A stretch of DNA of 64,000 nt from Sphingomonas sp. OK281 (GCF_900115295.1 NZ_FOVZ01000001.1:186001-250000); one strand, 5' to 3'; positions 17,615-28,614 are shown, counted from the stretch's first letter. Notes: generated from the letters alone by a model not told the origin. Numbers and translations are program-made.

Positions 17615-17635
17615 CGATTAGCTGGCGGCTAATCG
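17615..17635. terminator. Hairpin between convergent arsH and nusG
   Basis: A perfect 8-bp stem CGATTAGC/GCTAATCG with a TGGCG loop lies between the two convergent genes. T-runs are short on both sides, so its strength as a terminator is uncertain. Confidence 0.5.
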
Positions 17636-17665
17636 CGTTTGGCCACAAGCGCGCCGTTCCGCGCC

Positions 17666-18202
17666 TTACTTGCTTCTTTCGACCTGCTCGAACTCGAGCT
17701 CCACAGGCGTGGCACGCCCGAAGATCGACACCGAAACCTTGACGCGGCTGCGGTCGAAGTCGAGTTCTTCCACCAGCCCGTTGAAGGTCGCGAACGGGCC
17801 GTCGAGGACCTTGACCTGATCGCCGATCTCGTAGTCGACCTTGACCTTCTGCTTGGGCGCAGCGGCGGCTTCTTCCTTGCTGTTCAGCATCCGCGTGGCT
17901 TCCGCCTCGCTGATCGCCTGCGGCTTGCCCATGCTGCCGAGGAAGCCGGTGACCTTCGGCGTGTTCTTCACCAGGTGATACACATCGTCGTTCATGTTCA
18001 GCTTGGCGAGCACGTAGCCCGGCATGAACTTGCGCTCGACCGCGATCTTCTTGCCGCGACGGGCCTCGGTGGTGGTTTCGGTCGGGACTTCGATCTGCTC
18101 GACGAGCTGCTCGAGACCCATCCGGGTCGCCTCGGCCATGATCGAGTCGCGGACCTTGCCCTCGAAGCCCGAATAGGCGTGAATGATGTACCAGCGCGCC
18201 AT
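17666..18202 (-). CDS. nusG: Transcription termination/antitermination factor NusG
   Basis: A 178-residue NusG. The N-terminal NGN domain starts ARWYIIHAYSGFEGKV and contains RKFMPGYVLAKLNM; the C-terminal KOW domain carries DQVKVLDGPFATFNGLVEE. NusG binds RNA polymerase, Rho and the ribosome (S10). It follows secE by 13 bases on the same strand, the universal order. rplK, its normal next gene, is 9.2 kb downstream instead. Confidence 0.98.
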   Translation of the reverse strand: MARWYIIHAYSGFEGKVRDSIMAEATRMGLEQLVEQIEVPTETTTEARRGKKIAVERKFMPGYVLAKLNMNDDVYHLVKNTPKVTGFLGSMGKPQAISEAEATRMLNSKEEAAAAPKQKVKVDYEIGDQVKVLDGPFATFNGLVEELDFDRSRVKVSVSIFGRATPVELEFEQVERSK

Positions 18203-18215
18203 GACGGAACCTTGC

Positions 18216-18413
18216 TTACTGAGCGAGTTTGAGGAGGGCGGAGACGATCGCTTGCAGGATCGAGTCGACGCCCAGGAAGAACAGCGCGAGGATCGTCGTC
18301 ATGATCACCACCATCACGCCGGTCATGACCGTCTCGCGACGCGTCGGCCACGTGACCTTCGCGGTCTCGTTGCGGACCTGCTGGATGAATTCGAGGGGGG
18401 ACGTCTTCGCCAC
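18216..18413 (-). CDS. secE: Preprotein translocase subunit SecE
   Basis: A short alphaproteobacterial SecE (65 residues) with the conserved cytoplasmic stretch VRNETAKVTWPTRRETVM and one membrane helix (MVVIMTTILALFFLGV). It clamps SecY. I chose the GTG at 18413, which gives the family-typical N-terminus AKTSPLEFIQQV. An ATG at 18458 would add 15 residues of unsupported sequence. The spacing to nusG is 13 bases. Confidence 0.93.
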   Translation of the reverse strand: MAKTSPLEFIQQVRNETAKVTWPTRRETVMTGVMVVIMTTILALFFLGVDSILQAIVSALLKLAQ

Positions 18414-18756
18414 GATGTTCTTCGAACCCGCTGATTGAGAAACTGAGATGCGAGGCATAGACCCACTGGCCGCACCCTGTGAAGGGCAGCGGCGGCAGGT
18501 CCGTCCTCGCTGTCGGAAGCGCGGCAGATAGCTTCCACCCGTCGTGAAAGCAAGTGCGCGGCAGGAGAGGGGCGGGCGTCGTATCGAAAGCGACACGGCA
18601 GCGGCCGGGAGAAGTGGCGGGGGAGAGCGCTTGGGTCACTCGATCCCCCGCACGATCGTCTTGCCGGTGCCGGTTTGACCGGCGGCTCCGCTCCCACGGT
18701 TTCTATTTATCGTTCGGCTTGACGACGGCAGCCGGGGTGTACGCCGAACGCAGGCG

Positions 18757-18783
18757 AAAAAAAAGGCCGGTACAAGACCGGCC
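18757..18783 (-). terminator. Rho-independent terminator after tRNA-Trp
   Basis: Hairpin GGCCGG/CCGGCC with a seven-base loop is followed, on the minus strand, by a run of eight T. It lies about 170 bases downstream of the tRNA and upstream of secE, so secE-nusG must have its own promoter or rely on read-through. Confidence 0.8.
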
Positions 18784-18951
18784 GTAAAAGTTTTTAGGAG
18801 AGGATGCCTGAAAGGCCTGAGTGTTGTGCATCGCAGCAGATGATTTCTCAAGTGCGCAATATGCATCAAGGAATGCAATTTCTGCAATCGGGATGGGCGC
18901 ACGAAAGCGGCGAGTGCGATCGCCACGATTTTTCTGAGAATTTAATGGGGG

Positions 18952-19028
18952 TGGCAGGAGTGCTCGGATTCGAACCGAGGGCCTTCGGTTTTGGAGACCG
19001 ACGCTCTAACCAACTGAGCTACACTCCT
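18952..19028 (-). tRNA. tRNA-Trp (CCA anticodon)
   Basis: The 74-base cloverleaf runs from AGGAGTG to CACTCCT plus G discriminator, and the 3-prime CCA is encoded (18952-18954). The D arm GCTC...GAGC, anticodon stem TCGGT/ACCGA with loop CTCCAAA (anticodon CCA) and T arm CTCGG-TTCGAAT-CCGAG all pair. tRNA-Trp upstream of secE-nusG is a common arrangement in proteobacteria. Confidence 0.97.
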
Positions 19029-19196
19029 ACACGGACGCGCCCCTTACCCAGCGTTTTCGGGAAGGGCAAGCGTCTCGCGTGCAATTCGTCTCGCGAGCAT
19101 CCGCGCAACCGTCATCGTAAGGATGATGCGTTGCACGGTGCATGGTTTGCCCGTTAACCTTACGCCGTCTCGTTGGATGTAGGAAAGCGTAATCGT

Positions 19197-20210
19197 ATGA
19201 AGGCGGGATTGATGATGCTGGCGCTCCCGGTCGCGGCGCTGCTCATGGGGGCGGGACCGGTTCCCCAGGTGCCGGACCTCGGGCCGCAGCTCGAACGCTT
19301 CACCTACCCGTGGCCGGTCCAGACGATGGAAGTCGATATCGTCGGTAGTCCTGCGCAAATGGCGTTCATGGATATCGCGCCGCAGCGGCCCAATGGCCGC
19401 ACGGTCGTCCTGCTCCACGGCAAGAACTTCTGCGGCGCGACTTGGGGCAGCACCGCGCGGGCGCTGAGCGAGGTCGGTTACCGCGTGATCGTCCCCGACC
19501 AGATCGGCTTCTGCAAATCGTCCAAGCCCCGTGCGGCGCAGTATAGTTTCGAGATGCTGGCGACGTTCACCAAGCGGCTGCTCGAATCGCGCGGCATCAC
19601 GCGGGCGACGATCGTCGGGCACTCGATGGGCGGCATGCTCGCGATGCGGTACGCCATCCTCTTTCCGGCGTCGGTCGAGAAGCTGGTGCTCGTCAATCCG
19701 CTAGGTCTCAAGGATCGCGGCGAGGAGGGCGTGCCCTATACCGACGTCGACACGCTCTGGGCGAGCGAGAAGAAGACCAGCTACGCGTCGATCAAGGCGT
19801 ATCAGCTCGAGAACTATTACCACGGCGTGTGGAAGCCGTCCTATGATCGCTGGGTCTGGATGCAGGCGGGCATGTATCAGGGGACAGGGCGTGACACCGT
19901 GGCGCTCGCGCAGGCCAAAACGAGTGAAATGATCAAAACGCAACCAGTCGCGCATGAGCTGTACCGGATCAGGCCTCCGACCACCTTGATAATCGGGGCG
20001 CTGGACAAGACCGCGTTCGGCCGCGCGCAGGCGCCGGCGAACCTGCGCAAGTTCCTCGAGCCGGTGCCGATGGTCGCGCCGCGGGCAGTGAAACAGATGC
20101 CGAATGCGAATCTGGTGATGCTGGAAGGCCTGGGTCACTCGCCGCAGGTCGAGGACCCTGCGCGATTCGAGAAGACGTTGCTTGCGGTGCTCGGTACGCG
20201 GTTGCGGTAA
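19197..20210 (+). CDS. Exported alpha/beta hydrolase
   Basis: A 337-residue alpha/beta-hydrolase fold enzyme with an N-terminal signal peptide (AGLMMLALPVAALLMGAG). The oxyanion HG is in VVLLHGKNFCG, the nucleophile Ser in VGHSMGG, the acidic residue probably in GALDKTAFG and the catalytic His in GLGHSPQVEDP. Substrate cannot be told from sequence; ester or epoxide hydrolases look like this. I use the ATG at 19197 because it leaves a normal signal peptide and AGGAAA lies upstream; the ATG at 19173 is possible. It stands alone between tRNA-Trp and the str operon. Confidence 0.88.
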   Translation: MKAGLMMLALPVAALLMGAGPVPQVPDLGPQLERFTYPWPVQTMEVDIVGSPAQMAFMDIAPQRPNGRTVVLLHGKNFCGATWGSTARALSEVGYRVIVPDQIGFCKSSKPRAAQYSFEMLATFTKRLLESRGITRATIVGHSMGGMLAMRYAILFPASVEKLVLVNPLGLKDRGEEGVPYTDVDTLWASEKKTSYASIKAYQLENYYHGVWKPSYDRWVWMQAGMYQGTGRDTVALAQAKTSEMIKTQPVAHELYRIRPPTTLIIGALDKTAFGRAQAPANLRKFLEPVPMVAPRAVKQMPNANLVMLEGLGHSPQVEDPARFEKTLLAVLGTRLR

Positions 20211-20222
20211 AGCGTGCCGGGC

Positions 20223-20349
20223 GATCCTCCCCCGCCAGGGGGAGGTGGCTGGCGCTTGCCAGACGGAGGGGGAGGTAAGGGCAACGGTCGTTGCGTGTTC
20301 CTCCCCCTCCGACACCTGCGGTGCCACCTCCCCCTGGCGGGGGAGGATT
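20223..20349. repeat. Palindromic repeat element, family A (two arms)
   Basis: Left arm GATCCTCCCCCGCCAGGGGG with TGGCGCTTGCCAGACGGAGG, and right arm CCCCTCCGACACCTGCGGTG then CCACCTCCCCCTGGCGGGGG. The arms are nearly perfect complements, making this the clearest full copy in the window. Confidence 0.9.
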
Positions 20350-20635
20350 GACGGGTGGTCCCCGGCGATGGGCGATGGTTGGTCACGCGTGCATCCACCC
20401 CCGCAAAACCAATAACCTACCCGCACCCAAACCGATTCCGCCCCCGTTGACCTTACCCCCGTCCTGACCTATAGGCGCGGCCTGTTCTTCGGGAATGTTT
20501 CCCGCCGGGCATGCTTGAACATTGCTGGATGCATTCCAGGACCTGAGGGGCGTTCCCGCGTTCCTATGGTCCTTTTTGTATTCTCAGGCGCCTCATGGCT
20601 CCAGCAAAGTAACCACTTGAAAGGTGAAGGCTTCA
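20350..20635 (+). other. Upstream region of rpsL
   Basis: No gene is apparent between the repeat and rpsL. It should hold the promoter and leader of the rpsL-rpsG-fusA-tuf operon. A GAAAGGTGAAGG stretch just before the rpsL ATG is the likely ribosome binding site. Confidence 0.4.
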
Positions 20636-21007
20636 ATGCCGACGATCAACCAGCTGGTCCGCAAGGGCCGCGATCCGCAGAAGGCCAAGTCGAAGGTCCC
20701 TGCGATGGAAGCAAATCCGCAGAAGCGTGGCGTTTGCACGCGCGTCTACACGACGACCCCGAAGAAGCCGAACTCGGCTCTGCGCAAGGTGGCCAAGGTT
20801 CGCCTGACCAACCAGCGCGAAGTCATCAGCTACATCCCGGGCGAGGGCCACAATCTTCAGGAGCATTCGGTTGTCCTGATCCGTGGTGGTCGTGTCCGCG
20901 ATCTTCCCGGTGTTCGCTATCACGTCTTGCGCGGCGTGCTCGATACACAGGGTGTGAAGGACCGGCGTCAGTCGCGTTCCAAGTACGGCGCCAAGCGTCC
21001 GAAGTAA
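20636..21007 (+). CDS. rpsL: 30S ribosomal protein S12
   Basis: A 123-residue S12, part of the decoding centre. The family core [17 protein letters not shown] is intact, with the streptomycin-related K43 in its wild-type form. I start at the ATG at 20636 ([11 protein letters not shown]), the family N-terminus, not four codons upstream. It opens the str operon with rpsG 53 bases downstream. Confidence 0.98.
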   Translation: MPTINQLVRKGRDPQKAKSKVPAMEANPQKRGVCTRVYTTTPKKPNSALRKVAKVRLTNQREVISYIPGEGHNLQEHSVVLIRGGRVRDLPGVRYHVLRGVLDTQGVKDRRQSRSKYGAKRPK

Positions 21008-21060
21008 GCCGATCGCTCATATTTGCGATCATCAAGGCTGAAGTTTAGAAGGAATACAAA

Positions 21061-21531
21061 ATGGCACGTCGTCGTCGTCCCGAAAAGCGGGTCATCCTGC
21101 CTGATCCCAAGTTCGGGGATGAGGTTCTGTCGAAGTTCATGAACAGCGTCATGCTGGACGGCAAGAAGTCCGTCGCAGAGCTGATCGTGTACGGTGCATT
21201 CGAAACCGTCGAGAGCCGCGCAAAGCGCGATCCGATCGGCGTTTTCCACGATGCGCTGAACAACGTGAAGCCGGGCATCGAAGTCCGTTCGCGCCGCGTT
21301 GGTGGTGCAACGTACCAGGTGCCGGTCGAGGTTCGTCCCGAGCGTGCACAGGCGCTGGCGATTCGCTGGCTGATCGGTGCGGCGCGTTCGCGCAGCGAGA
21401 ACACGATGGCCGCACGGCTGTCGGGTGAGCTGATGGATGCCGCCAACAACCGTGGCAACGCGGTCAAGAAGCGTGAAGATACGCACCGGATGGCGGAAGC
21501 CAACCGTGCATTCTCGCACTACCGCTGGTGA
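21061..21531 (+). CDS. rpsG: 30S ribosomal protein S7
   Basis: A 156-residue S7, the assembly initiator of the 30S head. It starts [20 protein letters not shown] and contains the conserved [16 protein letters not shown] and [15 protein letters not shown] ([11 protein letters not shown]) blocks. A GAAGGAATACAAA stretch precedes the ATG. Its stop codon lies within a short direct repeat (21522-21566). Confidence 0.98.
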   Translation: MARRRRPEKRVILPDPKFGDEVLSKFMNSVMLDGKKSVAELIVYGAFETVESRAKRDPIGVFHDALNNVKPGIEVRSRRVGGATYQVPVEVRPERAQALAIRWLIGAARSRSENTMAARLSGELMDAANNRGNAVKKREDTHRMAEANRAFSHYRW

Positions 21532-21566
21532 CAGCGGGCTTCCTGCCGCTGGTAACAGCGGGCTTT
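21522..21566. repeat. Short direct repeat across the rpsG stop codon
   Basis: CCGCTGGTGACAGCGGGCTT (21522-21541) is repeated four bases later as CCGCTGGTAACAGCGGGCTT (21546-21565). Each unit is self-complementary (CCGCTG/CAGCGG) and the first contains the rpsG TGA. This looks like a recent small tandem duplication. Confidence 0.85.
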
Positions 21567-21588
21567 GAAGCCTAGCATTGCTATCCGT

Positions 21589-21656
21589 GTGACGGGCGGT
21601 CTTTCGCCTGTCACGCAAACACCTATATATTGGGGAGCCGGCACGTTCGGCTCCCC
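21589..21656 (+). promoter_or_regulatory. Two hairpins in the rpsG-fusA spacer
   Basis: GTGACGGGCG/CGCCTGTCAC (21589-21614) and a perfect GGGGAGCCG/CGGCTCCCC (21632-21656) stand upstream of fusA. Neither has a T-run, so they look like message-processing or translational-control structures in the str operon rather than terminators. Confidence 0.45.
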
Positions 21657-21678
21657 ATATCCTTAAGGAAGCACGATC

Positions 21679-23775
<2,097 letters not shown>

Positions 23776-23787
23776 GCCAGAGGCGCA

Positions 23788-23811
23788 CGGAGCCAGGGCA
23801 ACCTGGCTCCG
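23788..23811 (+). promoter_or_regulatory. Hairpin with GCAA tetraloop between fusA and tuf
   Basis: A perfect 10-bp stem CGGAGCCAGG/CCTGGCTCCG closed by a GCAA (GNRA) tetraloop lies 13 bases past the fusA stop. No T-run follows. It could stabilise the fusA message end or be a partial terminator before tuf. Confidence 0.5.
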
Positions 23812-23988
23812 AGACGTCGAAAGGCCGGCTGGCTTCGGTCAGCGACCGAAGTCCGACGACGCGGAATTCACGTCCGCGTCGGCCTCTCCCCAAGCAGGGG
23901 CTGGCGCAACGCTTTAACAGCCGCTATTGGGCCGCTTTCGCGCGGTTCCCGGGGTGGCACCGGAATACGAATCAGAAGGTAGGAAACA

Positions 23989-25182
23989 ATGGCCAAGGCA
24001 AAATTTGAGCGGAACAAGCCGCATCTCAACATCGGCACCATCGGTCACGTCGATCATGGCAAGACGTCGCTCACCGCTGCGATCACGAAGGTTCTGGCAG
24101 AGACGACCGGCGGTACCGCTGTCGACTTCGCCAACATCGATAAGGCTCCCGAGGAGCGCGAGCGCGGCATCACGATCTCGACCGCACACGTCGAGTACGA
24201 GACGACCGCACGTCACTACGCGCACGTCGATTGCCCGGGCCACGCCGATTATGTGAAGAACATGATCACCGGCGCAGCTCAGATGGACGGCGCGATCCTC
24301 GTCGTTTCGGCGACCGATGGCCCGATGCCACAGACCCGTGAGCACATCCTGCTCGCACGCCAGGTCGGCGTGCCCGCAATGGTCGTGTTCATGAACAAGG
24401 TCGATCTGGTCGACGACGCCGAGATCCTCGAGCTGGTCGAGATGGAAATCCGCGAGCTGCTCAGCTCGTACGACTTCCCGGGCGACGACATCCCCGTCAT
24501 CCAGGGTTCGGCTACGGCTGCACTCCAGGACAAGCTGCCTGAGATCGGCAAGGAAGCCGTCCTCAAGCTGATGGCTGCCGTCGACGAGTACATCCCGCAG
24601 CCAGAGCGTCCGCTCGACAAGCCGTTCATGATGCCGATCGAGGACGTGTTCTCGATCTCGGGTCGTGGCACGGTTGTCACCGGTCGCGTCGAGACCGGCA
24701 TCGTCAAGGTTGGCGAGGAAGTCGAGATCGTCGGCATTCACCCGACCGTTCGCAAGACCACGGTCACGGGCGTCGAGATGTTCCGCAAGCTGCTCGACCA
24801 GGGCCAGGCTGGCGATAACGTCGGCGCACTGATCCGCGGCGTTGCACGCGACGAAGTCGAGCGTGGCCAGGTGCTCTGCAAGCCAGGCACGATCAAGCCG
24901 CACACCGACTTCAACTCGGAAGTCTACGTGCTGTCGAAGGAAGAGGGTGGCCGTCACACGCCGTTCTTCGCCAACTACCGCCCGCAGTTCTACTTCCGTA
25001 CGACGGACGTGACCGGCACCGTCGAGTTGCCTGAGGGCACCGAGATGGTCATGCCAGGCGACAACGTGTCGCTCGGCATCAAGCTGATCGCACCGATCGC
25101 CATGGACGTGGGCCAGCGCTTCACGATCCGCGAAGGCGGCCGTACCGTCGGTGCAGGCGTCGTCAGCCAGATCGATAAGTAA
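23989..25182 (+). CDS. tuf: Elongation factor Tu
   Basis: A 397-residue EF-Tu, the carrier of aminoacyl-tRNA. It has [23 protein letters not shown] and NKVD GTPase boxes and the C-terminal [15 protein letters not shown] barrel. It is 213 bases downstream of fusA. AAGGTAGGAAACA provides a ribosome binding site. One tuf copy is visible in this window. Confidence 0.99.
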   Translation: MAKAKFERNKPHLNIGTIGHVDHGKTSLTAAITKVLAETTGGTAVDFANIDKAPEERERGITISTAHVEYETTARHYAHVDCPGHADYVKNMITGAAQMDGAILVVSATDGPMPQTREHILLARQVGVPAMVVFMNKVDLVDDAEILELVEMEIRELLSSYDFPGDDIPVIQGSATAALQDKLPEIGKEAVLKLMAAVDEYIPQPERPLDKPFMMPIEDVFSISGRGTVVTGRVETGIVKVGEEVEIVGIHPTVRKTTVTGVEMFRKLLDQGQAGDNVGALIRGVARDEVERGQVLCKPGTIKPHTDFNSEVYVLSKEEGGRHTPFFANYRPQFYFRTTDVTGTVELPEGTEMVMPGDNVSLGIKLIAPIAMDVGQRFTIREGGRTVGAGVVSQIDK

Positions 25183-25213
25183 GCATCTTCTCCTTCGGGA
25201 GGTGATCGAAAAG

Positions 25214-25247
25214 AGCCCGGTTTCTCGCGAGAGAGGCCGGGCTTTTT
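25214..25247 (+). terminator. Rho-independent terminator of the str operon
   Basis: AGCCCGG/CCGGGCT stem with a loop rich in C/G/A (it contains its own TCTCGCGAGA palindrome) is followed by TTTTTCGTG, 30 bases after the tuf stop. Confidence 0.9.
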
Positions 25248-25417
25248 CGTGTTTGGAGACGGGGCGCGAGAAGCGTGGCGGCAAACTAGATGGACGCGGT
25301 CCGTTATCGCCTAAAGTGCAAGAGTCGCGTTCCAACGGGAGCTATCTGAAAGCCGCGTTTCGCTCAGAATTGACGTCATGCACTAAGCGCATAAGGTGAA
25401 CGCTTCAGGAGGAACTT

Positions 25418-25858
25418 ATGCTCTCAACAGTTCGCATTGCCTTTGCCGTTCTAGCAATTTCCACCCCCTCTTGGGCAACAGCGGGCCCCGTCACGCAGAA
25501 CGAAGCTAGGCAGGGGGATGAGCAAGTCCAATCGTTCCTCGCATCGCTCAAGGCCGGTAAAGGTAATGAGGCAGTTATGACGCTGCTGTCTTCGTCTCCG
25601 CTTTGGGCGCAGCGGCCTGGAACGAGCGAGCAAATGGTCGGACAGATAGACGCGGCGATCAAGGCTTATGGGCCTGTGGTGTCCTATGAAAAGTTATCGA
25701 CCGCCGCCCTTGGTACGATGGCGATGCGAGAATATTACTTTGTTCAGCATCGAGATATGGTCACTCGATGGGAATTTGAGCTTTTGCGAACCCCAAGAGG
25801 ATGGAGTGTCGGTTACTTCGGATTCACGGATCAGCCTAATACGTGGTTTCCTCAATAA
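25418..25858 (+). CDS. Small exported hypothetical protein
   Basis: A 146-residue protein with a signal peptide (VRIAFAVLAISTPSWATAG). The mature region is alpha-helical at first (ARQGDEQVQSFLASLKAGKG) and ends in a beta-rich segment with WEFELLRTPRGWSVGYFGF, which recalls NTF2/SnoaL-like cone folds. I cannot name it. AGGAGGAACTT sits just upstream of the ATG. Composition is A+T-richer than the surrounding ribosomal genes. Confidence 0.75.
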   Translation: MLSTVRIAFAVLAISTPSWATAGPVTQNEARQGDEQVQSFLASLKAGKGNEAVMTLLSSSPLWAQRPGTSEQMVGQIDAAIKAYGPVVSYEKLSTAALGTMAMREYYFVQHRDMVTRWEFELLRTPRGWSVGYFGFTDQPNTWFPQ

Positions 25859-25939
25859 CCTTAGCTCCCGCCATATTGTTCGGCCGGTCGGTCATTTAGG
25901 CTGACTACCGCCCGAAAGCGGAAGGTCGGCTTTCCTCTC

Positions 25940-25967
25940 CATCCTCCCCCGCTAGGGGGAGGTGGCG
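25940..25967. repeat. Palindromic repeat, family A (short form)
   Basis: CATCCTCCCCCGCTAGGGGGAGG is the core hairpin of the family with one base change. It abuts the 3-prime end of the DUF559 gene, which reads towards it. Confidence 0.75.
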
Positions 25968-25968
25968 A

Positions 25969-26343
25969 TTAGCTCTCGAGGGTGGTTCGGCGTTGGAGTG
26001 CGGCGGACGTGATCTGGCGGACGACGTCGTCGCGGTTGGCTAGTATTTCGCGAGTTGGGTAGCGGAGGACTTGGATGTTTTGGGCTGTTAGCCATGCGTC
26101 TCGCGCTGCGTCTCGTTCGGGGCGGTTGCCGTGGTTGTGGGCTTCGCCGTCTACTTCGATCGGGATTCGGGCTGGGGCGAAGTAGAAGTCTAGGACGTAG
26201 GGGCCGGCTGCGTGTTGCTTTCGGAAGCGCAGGCCTTCCTCACTGCGTCGTAGCGCCAGCCATGGGGCGATTTCGGGCGGGGTCATCTGTTTTCGCAGGC
26301 GCTTGGCGTTGCCGCGACCTTGTAGGGATCCTTCGAGCCGCAT
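25969..26343 (-). CDS. DUF559-type, Vsr-like endonuclease-domain protein
   Basis: A 124-residue protein with the DUF559 pattern: an N-terminal ALRRSEEGLRFRKQHAAGPY, then VLDFYFAPARIPIEVDGEAH (an acidic pair of a restriction-nuclease-like core: D in LDFY, E and D in IEVDG), and a C-terminal FxVLRYPTREIL-like run (QVLRYPTREILAN). These relate to Vsr and PD-(D/E)XK enzymes. The role is unknown. The gene is the reverse of its neighbours and is bracketed by family A repeats. Confidence 0.85.
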   Translation of the reverse strand: MRLEGSLQGRGNAKRLRKQMTPPEIAPWLALRRSEEGLRFRKQHAAGPYVLDFYFAPARIPIEVDGEAHNHGNRPERDAARDAWLTAQNIQVLRYPTREILANRDDVVRQITSAALQRRTTLES

Positions 26344-26349
26344 CGCCTG

Positions 26350-26477
26350 CCTCCCCCTCCGTCACGCTCCGCGTGCCACCTCCCCTGGCGGGGGAGGATC
26401 GTTTGTGACTGCATGCTGACCTTCACAATCCTCCCCCGCCAGGGGGAGGTGGCGCCGTAGGCGACGGAGGGGGAGGA
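26350..26477. repeat. Palindromic repeats, family A (two full arms)
   Basis: Two arms face each other: CTCCCCCTCCGTCACGCTCC through CCCCTGGCGGGGGAGGATC (26350-26400) and ATCCTCCCCCGCCAGGGGGA through GGAGGGGGAGGAT (26428-26477), joined by 27 bases. Complementary arms would form a long stem in this gene-free interval before rpsJ. Confidence 0.88.
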
Positions 26478-26598
26478 TAAGGCAGCCTCCGCTGATGCTC
26501 CCTCGATCGTCGGCAACCCGTCGAAAACCCTCTCGCCCCGGTTGCATTTCAACCGACTCTCCCGTAATGGCCCGCCTTCGGTTTAAACATCAACCAGC

Positions 26599-26624
26599 AA
26601 GAGCCCGGAAACGGGCCCGCTCTT
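26599..26624 (+). promoter_or_regulatory. Hairpin before rpsJ (S10 leader candidate)
   Basis: AAGAGC/GCTCTT and CCG/CGG stem with a GAAA tetraloop and an internal bulge lies 18 bases upstream of the rpsJ ATG. S10 operons are controlled from their leaders in some bacteria. The relation here is inferred from position only. Confidence 0.35.
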
Positions 26625-26641
26625 TCGCATCGGTAGGGACT

Positions 26642-26950
26642 ATGGACAGCAATATCCGCATTCGTCTGAAGGCGTTCGATCACCGTGTGCTCGATCAGGC
26701 CACTGGCGACATCGCCGACACCGCACGCCGCACTGGCGCGCTCATCCGCGGTCCGATTCCCCTTCCGACGCGCATCGAAAAGTTCACCGTGAACCGCGGC
26801 CCGCACATCGACAAGAAGTCGCGCGAGCAGTTCGAGGTGCGCACGTACAAGCGTATGCTGGATATCGTCCAGCCGACGCCGCAGACGGTCGATGCGCTGA
26901 TGAAGCTGGACCTCGCCGCTGGCGTTGACGTCGAGATTAAGCTCGCCTAA
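26642..26950 (+). CDS. rpsJ: 30S ribosomal protein S10
   Basis: A 102-residue S10, also a NusB/NusG partner in antitermination. It opens [20 protein letters not shown] and contains the signature [30 protein letters not shown] provides a ribosome binding site. It begins the S10 operon, but an unusual 288-base gap follows before rplC. Confidence 0.98.
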   Translation: MDSNIRIRLKAFDHRVLDQATGDIADTARRTGALIRGPIPLPTRIEKFTVNRGPHIDKKSREQFEVRTYKRMLDIVQPTPQTVDALMKLDLAAGVDVEIKLA

Positions 26951-27238
26951 GGGCTGGCGCGGCGCGGTCGACCGGTAACGGTCCCGCGCCGTTCGACATT
27001 GGGATACCGCCGTCGGTGAAAACCGACGGGGCAGCGTCCCCCGTCACGCTTCCGCATCTGCAGGAGCACCAGCCCGGGACGGGGGCACGTTTCGTATTTA
27101 CCGGGTTGAACCGACTCCATTCAGGGCATTTGCCGGGGATGGGGTCAGGTGGACGCATCATGGAGCTCGCTCCGGACATGGTCCGCAAGCCCCCGAGGAA
27201 TAGTCCGACGGGGCCTCTGTCTAGGAAGGGACAAGATC
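26951..27238 (+). promoter_or_regulatory. Structured 288-base spacer between rpsJ and rplC
   Basis: The usual rpsJ-rplC gap is short, but here 288 bases separate them. The region contains complementary blocks: GGCGCGG.../CCGCGCC near 26955-26995 and CCGTCGGT-GAAAA-CCGACGG (about 27011-27030). This could be a leader controlling rplC onwards. No convincing small gene is visible; GGAAGGG before the rplC ATG is its ribosome binding site. Confidence 0.45.
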
Positions 27239-27985
27239 ATGCGTACTGGCGTGATCGCGAAGAAGATGGGGATGACCCGCCTGTTCCAGGAAGATGGTCG
27301 GCACGTGCCGGTCACCGTTCTGGCACTCGAAGGCAATCAGGTCGTTTCCGTTCGCGAAATGGATCGTGACGGCTACACCGCCGTCCAGCTTGGTGCAGGT
27401 GTCGCCAAGTCGAAGAATGTCGCAAAGCCGCAGCGCGGCCATTTCGGCAAGGCCGAAGTGGAGCCCAAGGCTGTCGTCCATGAGTTCCGCGTGAACGCAG
27501 ACGGCCTGCTCGACGTCGGCGCCGAGATTTCGGCTGACCATTACGTCGCAGGCCAGATCGTCGATATCCAGGGCAAGACCCAGGGTAAGGGCTTCCAGGG
27601 CGGCATGAAGCGTTGGGGCTTCGGCGGTCTGCGGGCAACCCACGGCGTGTCGGTCTCGCACCGTTCGCTCGGTTCGACCGGCCAGCGCCAGGATCCGGGC
27701 AAGGTCTTCAAGAACAAGAAGATGGCCGGCCACATGGGCGACAAGTATCGCACCCAGCAGAACCTCGAGATCGTATCGACGGACGTCGAGCGTGGTCTCC
27801 TGTTCGTCAAGGGTTCGGTTCCTGGCTCCAAGGGCGGCTGGCTCTTCGTCAAGGACTCGGTGAAGGTCGCGCGCCACGCCGACGCACCGTTCCCCGCCGG
27901 TCTCAAGACCGCAAACAGCAACACCGCAGCAGACACGCCGGCCGAAACGACCGACGCACCTGCAGCCGACGGCCAGGAGGGCTGA
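27239..27985 (+). CDS. rplC: 50S ribosomal protein L3, with extended C-terminus
   Basis: A 248-residue L3, near the peptidyl transferase centre. It starts [20 protein letters not shown] and has the conserved [15 protein letters not shown] and [20 protein letters not shown] blocks. The last ~30 residues are an Ala/Thr/Asp/Pro-rich tail not seen in the E. coli protein (209 residues). It starts a tight set: rplD follows two bases later. Confidence 0.98.
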   Translation: MRTGVIAKKMGMTRLFQEDGRHVPVTVLALEGNQVVSVREMDRDGYTAVQLGAGVAKSKNVAKPQRGHFGKAEVEPKAVVHEFRVNADGLLDVGAEISADHYVAGQIVDIQGKTQGKGFQGGMKRWGFGGLRATHGVSVSHRSLGSTGQRQDPGKVFKNKKMAGHMGDKYRTQQNLEIVSTDVERGLLFVKGSVPGSKGGWLFVKDSVKVARHADAPFPAGLKTANSNTAADTPAETTDAPAADGQEG

Positions 27986-27987
27986 GC

Positions 27988-28614
27988 GTGAAGATCAAGG
28001 TTTCATCTTTCGCCGGCACTGACGCAGCGGACATCGAGCTCAACGACGAGGTCTTCGGTCTCGATCCGCGCGCCGACATCCTGCACCGTGTCGTCACTTG
28101 GCAACTCGAGAAGCGTCGCGAGACGGCTCGTGGCACCCGTGAGCGCGCAGACGTCGCACGCACCGGCAAGAAGTTCGGTCGCCAGAAGGGCGGCGGTACG
28201 GCTCGTCACGGCGATCGTCGCGCGCCTGTGTTCATCGGTGGTGGTAAGGCTCACGGCGCCCGCGTCCGTGACTTCAACCCGTCGCTGAACAAGAAGGTTC
28301 GCTCGCTCGGCCTGCGGATGGCTCTCAGCAGCCACGCCAAGGCGGGTTCGCTGGTCATCATGGACAGCCTGGCTGTCGAGGGTGGCAAGACCAAGACGCT
28401 GCAGGGCGATCTCGCAAAGCTCGGCTTCGGCAAGCGTGCGCTCGTCATCGACGGCGACATGGTCGACACCAGCTTCGCATTCGCTGCGGGCAACCTGTAC
28501 GAAGTGAACGTGATGCCGGCTGCCGGCGCGAACGTTTACGACATCCTGAAGCATGACACGCTGGTGCTGACGCGCGCCGCTGTCGAAAAGCTGGAGGCGC
28601 GCTTCCATGGCTAA
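27988..28614 (+). CDS. rplD: 50S ribosomal protein L4
   Basis: A 208-residue L4 whose long loop lines the exit tunnel. It has [38 protein letters not shown] and [14 protein letters not shown]. The start is GTG two bases after the rplC stop. It overlaps rplW by eight bases. Confidence 0.97.
   Translation: MKIKVSSFAGTDAADIELNDEVFGLDPRADILHRVVTWQLEKRRETARGTRERADVARTGKKFGRQKGGGTARHGDRRAPVFIGGGKAHGARVRDFNPSLNKKVRSLGLRMALSSHAKAGSLVIMDSLAVEGGKTKTLQGDLAKLGFGKRALVIDGDMVDTSFAFAAGNLYEVNVMPAAGANVYDILKHDTLVLTRAAVEKLEARFHG

Noticed and set aside
23914..25335. 473-codon minus-strand frame opposite tuf
   Set aside because: Antisense shadow; its sequence mirrors EF-Tu codon bias.
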